Source: Leptodactylus fallax (lineage: Eukaryota > Chordata > Amphibia > Anura > Leptodactylidae). From it: 64,000 nucleotides of DNA. The translations under genes and the position numbers were made by a program. How positions within the stretch are numbered: the stretch's first letter is position 1; each line of letters opens with the position of its first letter. Shown here in pieces: positions 12,432 through 26,028 of the stretch. The stretch is from NCBI GenBank assembly GCA_947044405.1, contig CAMRHE010000054.1:3162001-3226000 (forward strand), read 5' to 3'. The notes under the pieces are model-generated. The model saw only the letters and a list, made by a program, of their open reading frames with translations, had not been told where the DNA came from and did not search any database.

Positions 12432-12853
12432 AGGGAATCTGTCAGGGCAATTTGGGACACTAAACCACCCACACGTCCATATGGACCGGGGGTTTAGTGT
12501 CCCAAATCACCCTGTTATAACGCAATCCATGGCCGCATTAAAAATAAAAAAGCTTTATACTCACCCTGCCTCTGTACTCCTTGTGCCTGCGCAGTTCTTC
12601 AATGAAGCCAGAGGAGTACTTCTTTGGCGTCACTGAAGAACAGCGCAGGCGCCGGGAGGAGTGCCTCATGAATAAGCCGGACAATTCTCACCAAACAGCG
12701 TCGATCGGACCCTTATCTAGGTAAGTATAAAGGTTTTTTATTTTTAATGCGCCTGCGGATTGCATTACAACAGGGCGATTTGGGACACTAAACTCCAGGT
12801 CTATAAGGACCTGTGGGTTGTTTAGTGTCCCAGATTGACCTGACAGATTCCCT
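12432..12853. mobile_element. TTAA-flanked palindromic element (AGGGAATCTGTCAGG ends)
   Basis: TTAA at 12428-12431 and 12854-12857. Long inverted arms share TTTAGTGTCCCAAATC and GATTTGGGACACTAAAC-type blocks. Intronic in CILK1. Confidence 0.8.
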
Positions 12854-12934
12854 TTAATTATAAGAATTAAGACCTGCGAGCTTCTATTGCTTGATAATGA
12901 CCATGTGCTGTGATATGGAGGAAGGTCCTTTATG

Positions 12935-13025
12935 TGGAAGTCAGTGGTGCTATATTTGCTTTCGTGAATTAAGTGCTGCAGAATATGATGACGCTATACA
13001 AGTTAGCATAATAAATAAATAAAAT
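12935..13025 (+). repeat. SINE/LINE 3'-tail-like repeat fragment
   Basis: Contains AAGTGCTGCAGAATATGATG and ACGCTATACAAGTTAGCATAATAAATAAATAAA, a diverged copy of the same tail type as at 4614-4793. Short and decayed. Confidence 0.45.
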
Positions 13026-13313
13026 TCTCCGATAATTGTGTATATCAGTGAAGTTAAGAATATGCAATCCTGAAAACAAACAGCAACAGTGAGCAAGTGC
13101 AGCGATCCTCTGATAAGTGTATGTCTGTGAAGCCAAGAATCAATAACCTGCAAGTTTCTATTGGCCAATATGGATCATTTGATAAGACATGGAGGAAGGT
13201 CCTTGATGTAAAAGACAGTGCTATTAATTTTGCTTTTGTGAATAAGTCAAGAACGGTAGGTCGTAGAGAATTTAAATCCAGTCTGAAATCTTTGAAAGCA
13301 CCTGATTTATCTA

Positions 13314-13559
<246 letters not shown>

Positions 13560-13803
13560 CTAGAAAACACAGACAGTATTAGGGTTCTGGTCTTAAAACT
13601 AACATAGGTTGCAATAAAAATATCATCAATAAATTAAAAGGGTTTTCTAGAAAAAATAAACAAATAATAAAAGCTAAAATTTGAAGTGTAGGGAATGACA
13701 GTGATTGGCGCAATCAGTGAGGTGGGGAATACAGCATACGATTTCAGCCAAGTAAACTAAGCTTACCCTCCTGTGTCTTATCTAGGCAAGTTCACTATAT
13801 TAA

Positions 13804-14206
13804 AGAGAACCTGTCTGGGCGACTTGGGACACTAATCCACCCACAGGTCATTATAGACCAGGGGTTTAGTGTCCTAGACAGCCCTGTTATAACAATCAAT
13901 GGTCGAATTTAAAAAACAAAAAAAAACACTTTATACTTACCTAGAGATGATGAGATCTCTGGTGCTCCTGGACCCCCGCACTGTTCTTCAGTGAAGCTGT
14001 AGATGTACACCTCAGCTTCACTGCACATGCATGTGAGGTGCAACATATGCGCACACAGAACTACACAAATACAGCTGATAGAGTATAAAGCTATTTATAA
14101 TGTGGCTGTCGACTGTGTTATAACAGGGAGATTTGGAACACTAAAAACCCAGTCCAAAAAGACCTGTGGGTGATTTAGTGTCCCAAATCACCTTCACAGG
14201 TGCCCT
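13804..14206. mobile_element. TTAA-flanked palindromic element, second copy of the 12432 family
   Basis: TTAA at 13800-13803 and 14207-14210. Carries the same GGGACACTAATCCACCCACA and TTTAGTGTCCCAAATCACC arms. Lies 150 bp from CILK1 exon 3. Confidence 0.8.
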
Positions 14207-14355
14207 TTAAATGTGTACATTTTCCTACAAAAAACGCAATATGTGAATGCATAAGAAGATACAAAACAAAACAACTACCATTTTTCTTGTTTCTAAGAAA
14301 ATAGCAAGAATTAAACAGTACATTTTATTCTTTTATTTTCTATGGCAACAATTAC

Positions 14356-14410
14356 CTTTAACTCTCGAAGATTCATGCATTCATCCCAGGAATAAAACTT
14401 TCTTTTCATT
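14356..14410 (-). CDS. CILK1: CILK1 exon 3 (residues 34-52)
   Basis: This 55-nt exon completes K34 and encodes [18 protein letters not shown], matching the start of the alpha-C region of CILK1. It has acceptor AAATAG just upstream and donor GTAATT just downstream on the minus strand. The reading phase joins both neighbouring exons exactly. It contains E49, expected to pair with K33 in the active kinase. Confidence 0.94.
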
Positions 14411-14725
14411 CTATTTTATAAAATGTAAGACAAAATGAAGAGTAAAATATATATCTATATAGTTCTGCATTAACTAAAAAACAAAACAGAACAATGCACA
14501 CAAAGGAAAATATTTAGGTTAGGGCTGATTCACATGGCTGCATTATGGCTCCACTCAGCTACCGCTGAAGGCTATACTGTAACTCTACATGCATCAGATT
14601 TCATACTGGCTTTTTCGTGGCATGCTCCATCAGACCCCATATGTACAGAGGTATTCACCTTTCTGAAAGTCTGACACAGCTTGTATAACTCCATTCTAAA
14701 AAGGGTACAATACAAACTCCTTGCG

Positions 14726-15416
14726 CTAGGTTTACACTAGCATTCGGGTTTCTGTTCTTTGGGTCCACTTGAGGACCTGAAAAACGGAAACCCTATCTGC
14801 TTAAAAAGCACTTACCTGTGGAAACCCACGGTCCCCATAGAATATATATAGTGTAACCGTAGCCTTACACTGAGGAAGAAATAGGATCCATGTAAGGCTA
14901 TGGTCACACTAGCGTTGTGTGACCGTTCGGGGACTGTAAAGCAGGACTTTTACATCGAAGTAAAAGTTCCAGTGGCCTAAGAGTATAGCTGCATCCAGAT
15001 ACATAGTGTGTATTCACCATAAGGATGCCGCCATACGGTGCTCCTGGACACATACATTTACCATTAATTCCGGCATGCCCATGTACTTTCATTGCTTCTA
15101 ATCGGAAAGTACAGGAGCGTCCCAGGAAATAGCAGTAAGTGCATGTGTCCTAAAGCATCTGGTGGCAGCACTTCTGTGTTATGGTTTGTGGTATATGACT
15201 TTAGTTTAGAGGAAGTCAGACTTACAATTATTAACCGGCACTCCGAGTACCTCATCTTTGATTTTTTTATTAAAATCGGCACGCTGAACAAAAAAGGTTG
15301 CCTACCCCTTGGCTATGGGGTCTGCGGGTAACCTCTTTTTAAGCGGATAGGGTTTCAGTTTTTCGTGTCCCCAAGTGGACCCGAAGAACTGAAATCCAAA
15401 CGCTAGTGTGAACCTA
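14726..15416. mobile_element. Long palindromic element (GGTTTACACTAGC ends) with nested insertion
   Basis: GGTTTACACTAGCATTCGGG at the left pairs with CCAAACGCTAGTGTGAACC at the right, and GGAAACCCTATCTGCTTAAA with CTTTTTAAGCGGATAGGGTT. A smaller related repeat (GGTCACACTAGCG) is nested near 14893. Flanks read CTAG/TAG. Confidence 0.7.
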
Positions 15417-15664
15417 GTGTAACTAATTCAGAACTGCACTTCTAAAGAGAATTGGAGCTAAGCTGCAGCAACCCAGCACTGCTGCAATATAGTGAATGTT
15501 GCTTTTTGCTTCTGGTTCCAGCCACTGTATATTTTTGGTGCTCGCAGCCTGCCATATCAGTTAATTGGAGGCAGTCCTAGGTGTCAGACACCCATTGATC
15601 CGATATTGATAACATATCCTAAGGGTAAGATATCAATAATTGAGGAAAACCCATTTAAGCTTAA

Positions 15665-16476
15665 AGGGGTTGTCCGGGATAAAATGGAATTCCTACACTA
15701 ATCTAAACACCCTCCCCCTGCCTACTTTCTAAATGACAATGCATAGTTACCTATATCCCTGGGGTGGTCATTTGACCGCCCCAGGAATATTTTATGATTA
15801 TCCGGTGATGTTCCGTTTCCAAGTTTCCGGAAACAGATCACCACCAATACTCCCCCGCCCCCCTTCATACTTACGTGTCTTCCTCTCCAGACCTCCCTTC
15901 TGGGACGGCTCCTCCTCTGACTCTGCCAGCACGTGCACAGGCCAGAGGTGCCTCCGACGCATGCACAGCAGAGATGGCACTCCATATCTACTGCGCAGGC
16001 GTCAGAGGCACCTTTGGCCTGTGCACACGACGGCAGAGGTGCCATCTCTACTGCGCAGGCATCTCTAGCCTGTGCACGAGCCGGCAGAGTCAAAGAAAAG
16101 GAGGAGCTGTCCCAGAAAGGAAGTCTGGAGAGGAAGACACAAAAGTAAGATGGGGTGGAGGGGTGGGCTGAGTTAGTTAGTTGGGAAGGGCTACTAGTGG
16201 GTGGGATAGCTAGGGAGGGGGTGAGAGAGGAAGGGGGGGGGGATTGAGAGTGAGGTAGTGTGAGTCAGCATTCGACTACCATGATGCATTTCTTTAGCTA
16301 AGACAGCAGGAAGCTACACCATGTAAACAAATGCAGAGGATGCCAGGAGCTCCCAGAGAAACCAAGAAATCACTCAAAACACTGCTAAAGGTATTTGGGT
16401 GCACTTATTAACGCATTAATAGCACTAACAGACCTTTAAAAAAAAAAAAAAAAATGCCTTTGCCCGGAAAACCCCT
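15665..16476. mobile_element. TTAA-flanked element (AGGGGTTGTCC family), full copy
   Basis: TTAA at 15661-15664 and 16477-16480; ends AGGGGTTGTCCGGG and CCCGGAAAACCCCT. Inside are GGGGTGGTCATTTGACCGCC and tandem-like blocks with CACAGGCCAGAGGTGCC. No transposase. Confidence 0.82.
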
Positions 16477-16892
16477 TTAACGGTTTCACCTACAAGTTAC
16501 AGAAAATTCACCAGATTACAACTGTTACAGAGAAAAAAAAATGTTGCAAGTAAACTTTACATGGTTATAAAGTCAATGGCATGCTTTTCCCAAGGAGAAA
16601 CATTAAAAGAGTATTCCAGTCTTGGCATTATAGACTATATCCGTAGCAGTCCCTGCTGTTTGCTCGACTATTCCTGGAAGTCTTGTCCAAGTGAATGGAG
16701 AGACTTGAGCATGCATGGCCCATTCTCATTCACTTGCGGCTCTGAACAGAGCCTGTTCTCAAGATAGATGAAGATTTTCAGTTTCTGTGACTCTTTATAG
16801 TAATGAAATCGGTGCATATTTTCTGCAGAACAACAAGCAACTGATTAAGCTGAAATACAGGAAGTGATAAAAAAATTAAAACACACACATAC

Positions 16893-17094
16893 TTCTTAAT
16901 GGCAACCAGCTCCCCTGACTCTGTGCTTCTTGCTAGAAGGACAGAGCCATAAGTGCCATCTCCAAGCTGTTTGATTGTTGTGTAACGGTTCATGATGACA
17001 ACTCAAAGGTGCAAGGGACATTTCAATAGGAACAGGGTATCCCATAGAGTGACATAAGCCAGCCAGACGAACCTTAGTCATAGGTTATCACTGC
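16893..17094 (-). CDS. CILK1: CILK1 exon 2: 5'UTR plus first coding segment (residues 1-34)
   Basis: The start codon is at 16993-16991 on the minus strand and opens [18 protein letters not shown], the conserved CILK1 N-terminus with the glycine-rich ATP loop. The catalytic lysine is K33 in VAIKK. The exon ends in phase 2 after AA of the K34 codon, at donor GTATGT (16892-16891). The acceptor is inferred from a pyrimidine-rich tract ending ACAG at 17095, so about 100 nt upstream of the ATG is untranslated; an alternative AG lies four bases further in. Coding bases are 16893-16993. Confidence 0.93.
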
Positions 17095-17501
17095 CTGTAT
17101 ATAAATACAAAGAAAAAGCTTCATAGCATAAGAGGAACTAAAAATGTTGATATTATGTTACTTTCTAGGGGGCTACAAATTCCCAAATGGAAATATTACA
17201 AGATATCTCTTATTTCAGTGGCAAACTAATGAAAATGTATTGTTGACACTTACAGTATTTTTATAGTGAATCTGTCAGATGGAAAATCATATAGTAATAC
17301 CAGTAATCCCTTGTGGGGCTCTTTACAAGTTTTCCAAAAATACCTTTGTTATTCAGCATTACAGCTCCATTATAAAGAAAATTGCTATTTATTTATATGC
17401 AAATTAAGTGAAAAAGACTTTTGGGGTGTTTCTTATCTTCCCTAGGCTTCACCTTGCTTTTCCTGGGAAAGAGCTGTCAAAGGATGGTGGGTTGACGTTA
17501 G

Positions 17502-17743
17502 GTTTACACCTGCGTTCGGGTTTCCATTCTTCAGGTCCACTTGGGACCCGAAGAACGGAAACCCAATCCGCTTAAAAAGCAGTTACCTGTGGACTCCTTA
17601 GACTATAATTGGGTCGGCCGGGTTTCCGCCAGAAAAATACGGAGAGAAAAGTCCTGCTTGCAGAACTTTCCTCTATGCATTTTTCAAGTGGAATGGGGAA
17701 TGGAATCCCCTAATGGGCAATGAGTGCAGATGTGAACCCAGCC
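17502..17743. mobile_element. Small palindromic element (GGTTTACACCTGCG ends)
   Basis: TTTACACCTGCGTTCGGGTT at the left, GCAGATGTGAACCCAGCC at the right. Shares the ACCCGAAGAACGGAAACCC block with the elements at 14726 and 62733. A wider TTAA-type repeat (17263-17957) surrounds it. Confidence 0.6.
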
Positions 17744-17957
17744 TGAGCTGGGCGCCAGTTAGGGAAGGTAATGTACAGCGCAGAGTGAAGCCTGGGGAAG
17801 ATAAGATACACCTCCAAAGCTCCTTTTCACCTAATTTGCATATGAATAAAACAGCAATTTCCTCAAAAAACAAAGGCATATTTGGAAAGTGTATAAAGAG
17901 ACATACAAGCTGCTGGGGTTACCTTGATTACAATTATCCTGTTGACAGACTCCCTTT

Positions 17958-19411
17958 AACCACCATTCAAAACCACATAAAAAGCAAATAAACTATGACA
18001 TATAAAGATAATATGTGAAAATACTCAGCTGTAAAGGTTCAAGCAGTACCTTATGTGCAGGGAAAACAAAAAAATCACTGATATGAGGAAACTACGGTGT
18101 CCACATGTAGTGAGTATTTCTACTGACTTCCTGTATAAGAAATCTCCTAGGAAAACATTGCACATTATGTCATGGATCGCTTAGCAACCCATACATTCAT
18201 ATTAACTAGAATGCTCTGGGGGTGAATGTCAGCCAGAGTCAACAAAGCATTACTGTAAATGTGAAGAGGGAACATATACCGCATCTCAAGCGTGGCTGAA
18301 CAATTAAGTGCCCAAACCTAAGAATAGCTACAACACAAATAGAGGAAATCACGAGATGAAAAAACGGGTTCCACTGGTCATGTCCCATGCAAGCAGAATT
18401 TCGGGTGCCAAGACCATCATCAATTGCTAAAATGAAGAGGAAGAAATGCTATGCCCTCCAAGGAGCAGTGAACAGGTACAACAAAGTCTAGCTTGCTGAG
18501 CTGCGTGCTTCAATCAAAACTTTGTCACTTTTATGCTGACGTATTTGAATGACATCATCGGCCTCTCTCACTTATTGGCCTCAGTGGTCACATGAGGCTC
18601 AAGACTTCATTTATTTACTTTTCTAGTATCCCTGGGCAATTGTTTGTCCCCATACAGCATGCATTTGTCATCACTACATCGCCTGTTTAAAGCCAAAGCA
18701 TGCCAAGGTAAAAACTAAAATGTGTTGGAAGACTCAAGAAGGACTTGTTAAAAGAAAGTTCATTATAAAGATTTTCCAGAATGTTAATATTGATGAACCA
18801 TTCTTCCTCAATAAAGGGGCTCGACCAGCACAGCATCTTCCAACAGATGATCAGTGAGCTGCCTGATGTCAGCCCACCACCAATCTGATATAGAAGACCG
18901 ATTCTGAGAATAAGTCATCATTATCATAGTCCGGAAAAAACCCTTTAAATGATTACATTTACTCTTCATGGTACTATCACACGTAAGATGGAAAAACACA
19001 TACTCAATAAAACTAAGGCTTTGTTCACACCTGCAGAGTCTGTTCATCATTTTGTATCAGTATTTGTAAGCCAAAATACTGCCTTGTAAAAGTAGATTCT
19101 TGGTAGCTAGGGCAGGGGTAATAGTGGATATACAGGAGGCATCAGACAATCAGCTCTGGATGTACAGACAAGTTTAGTCAGAACCGGGGTGATCTGGATA
19201 CCAGACATTTGTCCTCATTTATGAGTGCTGTTTTTTTAGTTAGACAATATAAACTTACATCCTACAGTCACAAGATGTGGTAAATTTATCATAGTGCTCA
19301 TCTTGCTACAAGGTGACATTTTCCTCTTTTTAAAAGGGATTTACAGGGACTTGCATACTAATGACAGGTCACCACACTCACATCTGGGTCACGACAGGGG
19401 CAGTGTACACA
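17958..19411. other. CILK1 intron 1 stretch before the Tc1
   Basis: Unique-looking sequence with fragments of TTAA-type repeats near 18800-18960. No gene or clear element recognised. Confidence 0.55.
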
Positions 19412-19413
19412 TA

Positions 19414-21031
<1,618 letters not shown>

Positions 21032-21434
21032 TATATAGGTCATGTCTACGTACATATATAGTGAAACCTCTCCAAAAGACCACATTTGCTGCGATGGAAT
21101 TTCCATATTGACCATCTACTTTGAAAATGTCCACCCCGTTTTAATGAAATTTTGGGTGGTCTTCTCATTGGTTTCACTATATTCTGACCATGAGAAAGGT
21201 TACATATACGTATATTCTGGTTATTATGGGGACCATATATGTATATGCAGGTCAGGAAAGGAGCCACATACGTATATTCTGGTCAGGACTGTGATTACAG
21301 CCATACAGGGTACAGTAGTTACTATCAGACACGGATCTAATCCTCACTCCAGCACACTTCATTATGTGTTACCCCATGTCCACAATGATCTATCTACCTA
21401 GAATCCCCGTGTAGCTGGTGACATAGACTCTTAC

Positions 21435-21600
21435 CCACTGAGACTATCAGCCAAGCTCCTTGTATCCTGACATCTCCTCTCTGGTTCCGGTTCGGCAATC
21501 TCTTCCCCCCACTGTCTAGTTCCGGTAGCTGCACGTTGTGACCAGTAGTCAAATCCCTAACTCCAGCCGCACTTCTCTCTATGGAGCTGTACCCAAACAC
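21435..21600 (-). other. CILK1: Probable noncoding exon 1 of CILK1 (5'UTR)
   Basis: A good minus-strand donor, CAGTGG|GTAAGAG, lies with its GT at 21434-21433, just on the CILK1 side of the promoter. CILK1 translation starts in the next exon (start codon 16993), which carries its own upstream untranslated bases, so a noncoding exon 1 is required. The upstream limit is a guess; no start site is visible. The intron to exon 2 would be about 4.3 kb and contains a Tc1-like element. Confidence 0.5.
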
Positions 21601-21900
21601 TAAATTCAGCCAACTAATTAAAGCACCACAGAGGACAGAGGCGCCCTCCTGTGTACACCTCCAGTCACTACACCCATCAAGTTATTGAAGCCGCTCTGTA
21701 TCTTGCTTTCATCTCTCTGGTTCCGCAGTTGGCGTCTCGTTAGTCCAGTCATCCTCTCTTTTGTTCCGGCAGTCTTATCTTTGCTAACGTCACTTTCTCC
21801 TCTCGCTGGTTCCGGTGTCTCCGTTCTTGTAAGAAGCGCAGACTGCTTGTTCCCGGTGCTGTTGCTGCCACGCTCGGCTCCCGGGTGCCTACGCTTCGTC
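21436..21900. promoter_or_regulatory. Bidirectional CILK1/FBXO9 promoter with repeated ETS-type motifs
   Basis: The 5' ends of the two genes face away from each other here and the segment is visibly richer in CpG than its surroundings, with no TATA box. The ETS/GABP-type core TTCCGG occurs at 21485-21490, 21520-21525, 21764-21769 and 21810-21815, with a near match TTCCGC at 21721-21726. All are in the same orientation and most are preceded by CTGG or TAG, suggesting a locally repeated motif. A CRE-like AACGTCAC lies at 21786-21793. CpG-rich TATA-less divergent promoters with ETS sites are a known vertebrate class. The exact start sites cannot be read from sequence. Confidence 0.75.
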
Positions 21901-21972
21901 ATGGCCGCCGCTCGCAGGTCTCGCTCAGACTCCCGCTGTGTCCTGCGTTTCTCCGACCGAGAACTGTGCTGA
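21901..21972 (+). CDS. Upstream ORF in the FBXO9 5' leader (23 codons)
   Basis: An ATG at 21901 has a strong initiation context (G at -3 and G at +4) and opens a 23-codon frame, MAAARRSRSDSRCVLRFSDR plus three residues, ending TGA at 21970-21972. This is 37 nt before the FBXO9 start codon. It would be translated only if transcription starts upstream of 21901. It is arginine- and serine-rich and resembles no family I know. It could tune FBXO9 translation as a uORF, or be chance in a GC-rich leader. Confidence 0.4.
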   Translation: MAAARRSRSDSRCVLRFSDRELC

Positions 21973-22009
21973 ACTTAGCTGAGCTGAGAGGAACCCGCAG
22001 CCGCCCAGC

Positions 22010-22012
22010 ATG
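22010..22012 (+). CDS. FBXO9: FBXO9 exon 1 coding end: start codon abutting the donor
   Basis: The ATG at 22010-22012 is followed at once by GTAATC, a plausible donor. Exon 2 begins GCGGAAGG, so the splice gives M-AEGDEDCCSE, aligning with the vertebrate FBXO9 N-terminus MAEAEEDC. Thus exon 1 contributes only the methionine, and the +4 G of the start context comes from exon 2. A at -3 supports initiation. The 5' end of the exon, probably between 21815 and 21990, is not determined. An alternative donor or upstream start remains possible. Confidence 0.7.
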
Positions 22013-22362
22013 GTAATCCCCGGGGGCTGGGTGTTATGGTTGAGTAGGTTTACGTATGCCAGTATCACAGTTGAGGGGTGTGTGGCGCTCTCTGTACTTG
22101 AAGTGGCAAACAGCGTCACGTGGTGCGAGTCGTCCAATGAGGCGCCGCACAAGTGCTGTGTACGCTGCAGTGGTAAGTAACCTGTGGAGAACATAAGCCC
22201 TTGGCGTGCCAAATAAAGCGTCCGCGGGGGTTTTACTACACGTGTTATTCAGGCACAGAACGTTGCAAAGAGTCTAAAACTCTGGTCAGGTTGGAAAAAG
22301 AGCTGATAACATTAGTACACTTATGTAACCTACGGTAGTCACAAAGCTGATGTGCTTATTAA

Positions 22363-22597
22363 AGGGGTATATTCCATCTTACCTTAGACACAGGTTTTGT
22401 TATAAATATCCTATAGAGGTCTGTCACAGCTATCTCTAGTACACTGCTCCTTGACCCCCATCCCACAGTGAGTTGGTTGCCATATCCAGATCAAGTATGC
22501 CTGCAGCTCTCTACATTCACTTCTATGGGAGTCACTGAAGCAGCAGTAAGGCATCTCCTGTAAATATGCCATACATGTCAAAAGTGGAAATCTCCCT
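22363..22597. mobile_element. Small TTAA-flanked element
   Basis: TTAA at 22359-22362 and 22598-22601; ends AGGGGTATATTCC and GGAAATCTCCCT. 235 bp, in FBXO9 intron 1 about 350 bp after exon 1. Confidence 0.65.
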
Positions 22598-22601
22598 TTA
22601 A

Positions 22602-23314
22602 TGTACATATTATCTACAGTTGAGTTTGCTTCTGTTGTACTGGGACAGATTAACAATCTATGTAAGGCCCAGACGTCAAAGCAACATATTGCCTGTGGTT
22701 TATTCTGATCTTGTGCAATACGTTAGCCATGTTTGAAGAACTAGGGAAGGATGTTGTGTCATTTTGCGTGAGACTTCATCAAGTCCAGCTCAGGTTTGTG
22801 TGGATCATTGGGTGACAGCCTCAGTGGGACCCTTTTGGAGCAAACCAATGGCACCGCAGCAAAAAAAACAGACCTACTGGAGTGGACTGTAGCACAGTCC
22901 ATCCCATACAAGTAGGTAGAACCTGTTCATTGGAAAGTAAAGAGGAATTTGAGACGGACATCTACCTCGGATTTCTCTTATTTTTCTGCTCACGGTGCAG
23001 AGCATCAACATTCCATTGTGACTTTCCACCACTGGTTAGGTCAAAATGAATGAACCCAATTAGCAGGGAGTATCAAGCTGTGGCTTTGGAATCTGCTGCA
23101 GAATCTGTGGCAAGATCGAGCAGGACGCTTCCCCCCCCCCCAGCATCCTTCTTCAATGGGAGGCAGAATGAAGGAAGAATTTGGAGGTGAAATCCGCTGT
23201 AAAATCAGCACCAGATTCCACAGGGCCTGATACTGTTAACAGTGCAATGAAGCTTTCATCTGTATTAATGGATATACTCAGTGCAGAAACTGAACGAGTC
23301 CCCACAGATACATA
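22602..23314. other. FBXO9 intron 1 stretch
   Basis: No recognised element or exon; one C-run at 23131-23141. Confidence 0.5.
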
Positions 23315-23316
23315 TA

Positions 23317-24245
<929 letters not shown>

Positions 24246-24247
24246 TA

Positions 24248-24700
24248 TATGGGCGTAACTAGCAAAAGCTGGGTCCCCAACATGGCATAGTGCCCCCTTC
24301 ATTTTCCCCCACATGGTATAAAGCTTCGGTTCGACTTCCTGCTTGCTTTGGCCCTCTTCAATGACGTTACAGATGTGGGTTACGCCGTCATCATTATGCG
24401 TCGTGATGTCATTGAAGAGGCCCAAAGACAGCAGGAAGTCTTGCCCGAGCCCAGGAGAGGTAAGTAATACTGTTTTTTATGTTTGATTACTTCCCCTTGG
24501 CCTCCGATCATTATACTCTGAGGTCTGAAAAGACCCCAGAGTATAATAGCAGTTTTGGCTTGAACTTATTCGGTCCAAACAAAACCACGAGGCAATCCTC
24601 ACAAGACAAATCTCACTGGGTTCGCCCACAGTCAGCACCAGGCAGCCAAGTGGGTCCCTGACACTTGCCCGGGTTTGCTGGGAGCTGACACTGGCCCTGG
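24248..24700. repeat. Probable hAT-family fragment
   Basis: GGCGTAACTAGCAAAAGCTG then GGGTCCCC, and later CTCTGAGGTCTGAAAAGACC, match the inside of the hAT element at 42459 and its ACTCTGGGGTCT relative. Starts directly at the TA after the Tc1 element; its CAGT tip is missing. Confidence 0.5.
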
Positions 24701-25189
24701 ATTTCAGTCATCATTTATGTCAGAAAACTGTTGTAAATTATAATAAATCTGGTGGGGTCAATGGCTCAACCACTACTCTTTTGGAAAATGAGTAGGGCAG
24801 TGTAAAATTGTATTTGTAGAAAAAAAAAAAAAATCCATTTTTTTTTTTGCAAATAGTGTTAGAAACAATCTAGTCTGTGACTTTTCAATCTATAGGCATC
24901 GTGTTACAGAGCAGAAAGCGCTCAGCAGGTTCATGTATAGGTTTGTGGAAAAGATTCAGTATAACCTGTCATTTTATCCATTGAAATCTGTTATTTCTGC
25001 TATATGTTATGTCAGCACCAAAGTAATTTTTTTTTCCATTAACAATTGGTATTAATACATCCGCAACAACTCCTAAAATATAATTAGTACATTGTTTATT
25101 CTACATGATAAACATCATAAACCTTAAAATTCAGATTGAAATACTGGGTTCTGGTGACAGACTCCCTTTAATCCCATCTTTGTATTTAA

Positions 25190-25908
25190 AGGGGTTGTCC
25201 AGGATAAATTGAAATCCCTACACTAATCTAAACAACCTTCCCCCTCCTACTTTATAAATAACATAATTAATCAAGAATGTATATTTACCCATATAAGATT
25301 TGCTGGTTATCCGGTGACGATCTGTTTCCCCATTTGTGGAAACGGATCGTCACTACTACTTCCGCCCCCATCCTCTTCATCATACGAGAGACAGCTCCTC
25401 CTTCTTTTCTGACTGCTTCCGCTTCTCCCAGCGCTGCTCTGCACACTACTGCCGATAATCCACCTCTACTGCGCAGCTCTCATGCATGCGCAGTAGAGGT
25501 GGCTCGTCGCTACAGAGCAGCTCCGGGAGAAAAGAGCACGCCTGAAGTATCAGTAAAGAAGGAGGGGCCGACTTGCAGGAAGAAGCCATGGAAGGAAGAG
25601 AGGTAACTATATAATGGGGTCGAGGATTGGGCTGAGTAGGTAGGGAAGGACTAGTGGGTGGGATAGCTAGAGAGACAGGGAGGGGGTGTATGGGAGAGAG
25701 GAAGGAGGGGGGAGTAAGTTGAGAAGGGTTAGTGTGGAAGTTGCATACCATGTAAACAAATGCAGAAGATACTAGGAGCTCCCAGAGACACCCAGAAATC
25801 ACTCAAAACACGGCTAAAGGTGTATGGGTGCATTTATTAACCCATTAGTAGCACTAATAGACATTTTTTTTTTTTTTAAACTTTTTTTTTTTTGCCCAGA
25901 AACCCCCT
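25190..25908. mobile_element. TTAA-flanked element (AGGGGTTGTCC family)
   Basis: TTAA at 25186-25189 and 25909-25912; ends AGGGGTTGTCCAGG and CCCAGAAACCCCC. Internal ATCCGGTGACGATCTGTTTC matches the copy at 15665. Its right TTAA is also the left TTAA of the next element. Confidence 0.82.
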
Positions 25909-26028
25909 TTAAAGAGGACCTTTCACGTCCTCTGGCACCTGCGATTTTATATATCGCTGGAAAGCTGACAGTGCACTGAATTCAGCGCACTGTCAGCTTT
26001 GATGGTATGCGCCTGGGTGCCGGAGATA

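Noticed and set aside
16778..16993. 71-residue kinase-like small protein
   Set aside because: It is CILK1 exon 2 read into its intron; the sequence after VAIKK is intronic.
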